Shown here: positions 63,851-64,000 of the stretch, one piece after another | How positions within the stretch are numbered: position 1 is the first letter of the stretch | Layout of the letters: each line of letters opens with the position of its first letter | Source of the DNA: Acanthosepion lycidas | Lineage: Eukaryota; Mollusca; Cephalopoda; Sepiida; Sepiidae | Direction: 5' to 3' | DNA length: 64,000 nt | Assembly (NCBI GenBank): GCA_963932145.1 | Contig: OZ010600.1 | Span: 52,577,326-52,641,325 of the forward strand | The notes under the pieces: generated by a model | The model's input: the letters and a program-made list of their open reading frames with translations, nothing else | What the model was told of the DNA's origin: nothing | Databases searched by the model: none | Made by a program: the position numbers and the translations under genes

Positions 63851-64000
63851 CAGTGGTTGGCAACCTTTTAGAGAGAGTAAACTAGAAGGAGGAGGGATAT
63901 GATATCAATTCTTGTATAATAAATTGTTTCAACCTCAGGCTGCTCTGTCCAGAAGGCTGCCTTGGTCTGGAGATTTAAAGAAAAACAAGGAAATTAATGT
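63851..64000 (+). mobile_element. Possible hAT element end, cut by window edge
   Basis: CAGTGGTTGGCAACCTTTT is very close to the widespread hAT terminus CAGTGGTTC.CAACCTTTTT. The other end is outside the window. Confidence 0.4.

Overview
The window is eukaryotic, AT-rich, intron- or intergenic-type DNA without a single convincing complete protein-coding gene. It is packed with decayed retroposons, SINEs, MITEs, nested DNA transposons, tandem arrays and microsatellites. The tRNA-type SINEs, the density of inverted repeats and the overall style fit a coleoid cephalopod, most likely an octopus. That assignment is inferred from repeat style, not proven.

Layout. 0-9 kb: two copies of a 5S/tRNA-type SINE, a tandemly organised repeat, a Penelope-like or retrozyme-like block with hammerhead-ribozyme-type motifs on both strands (3.1-3.8 kb), a LINE 3-prime end, a mariner MITE and a CpG-rich block (6.45-7.56 kb). 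7.8-13.3 kb: tandem arrays, namely a 46-47-bp array, (TATC)n, a 128-bp array made from a SINE tail, an 11-copy 68-bp array and a 260-bp pure-purine GGAA tract; a clear 5S rRNA-headed SINE lies at 12.57 kb. 14.8-27.3 kb: three copies of a long-inverted-repeat element (one split by an RTE-like LINE whose tail is tandemly repeated), SINEs, mariner, Tc1 and pogo-type MITEs, and a 97-bp SINE-tail array. 25.4-29.5 kb: the only part that looks host-genic, with two protein-like open frames on the minus strand and a CpG island at 28.56-29.47 kb. 29.5-42.6 kb: AT-rich DNA with hairpin elements, a hAT MITE, an LTR fossil and a 5-prime-inverted (twin-primed) SINE. 42.7-56.5 kb: a nest in which MULE-like long-TIR elements and hAT-like elements are inserted into one another, with readable target-site duplications. 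56.5-64 kb: more inverted repeats, a third hammerhead-type motif, mariner/Tc1 transposase remnants and LINE 3-prime ends.

How the parts relate. At least three SINE groups (B, C, F) are present. C carries a 5S rRNA-like head joined to a tRNA-Arg-like head. C and F have different heads but share a short core and the same 3-prime tail, which suggests one partner LINE. B-group tails have twice been amplified into tandem arrays, and the RTE tail once. The most interesting signals are the 5S-tRNA chimeric SINE, the hammerhead-type motifs, the SINE-tail satellites, the nested hAT/MULE block with kilobase-scale inverted repeats, and the possible minus-strand gene between 25.4 and 29.5 kb.
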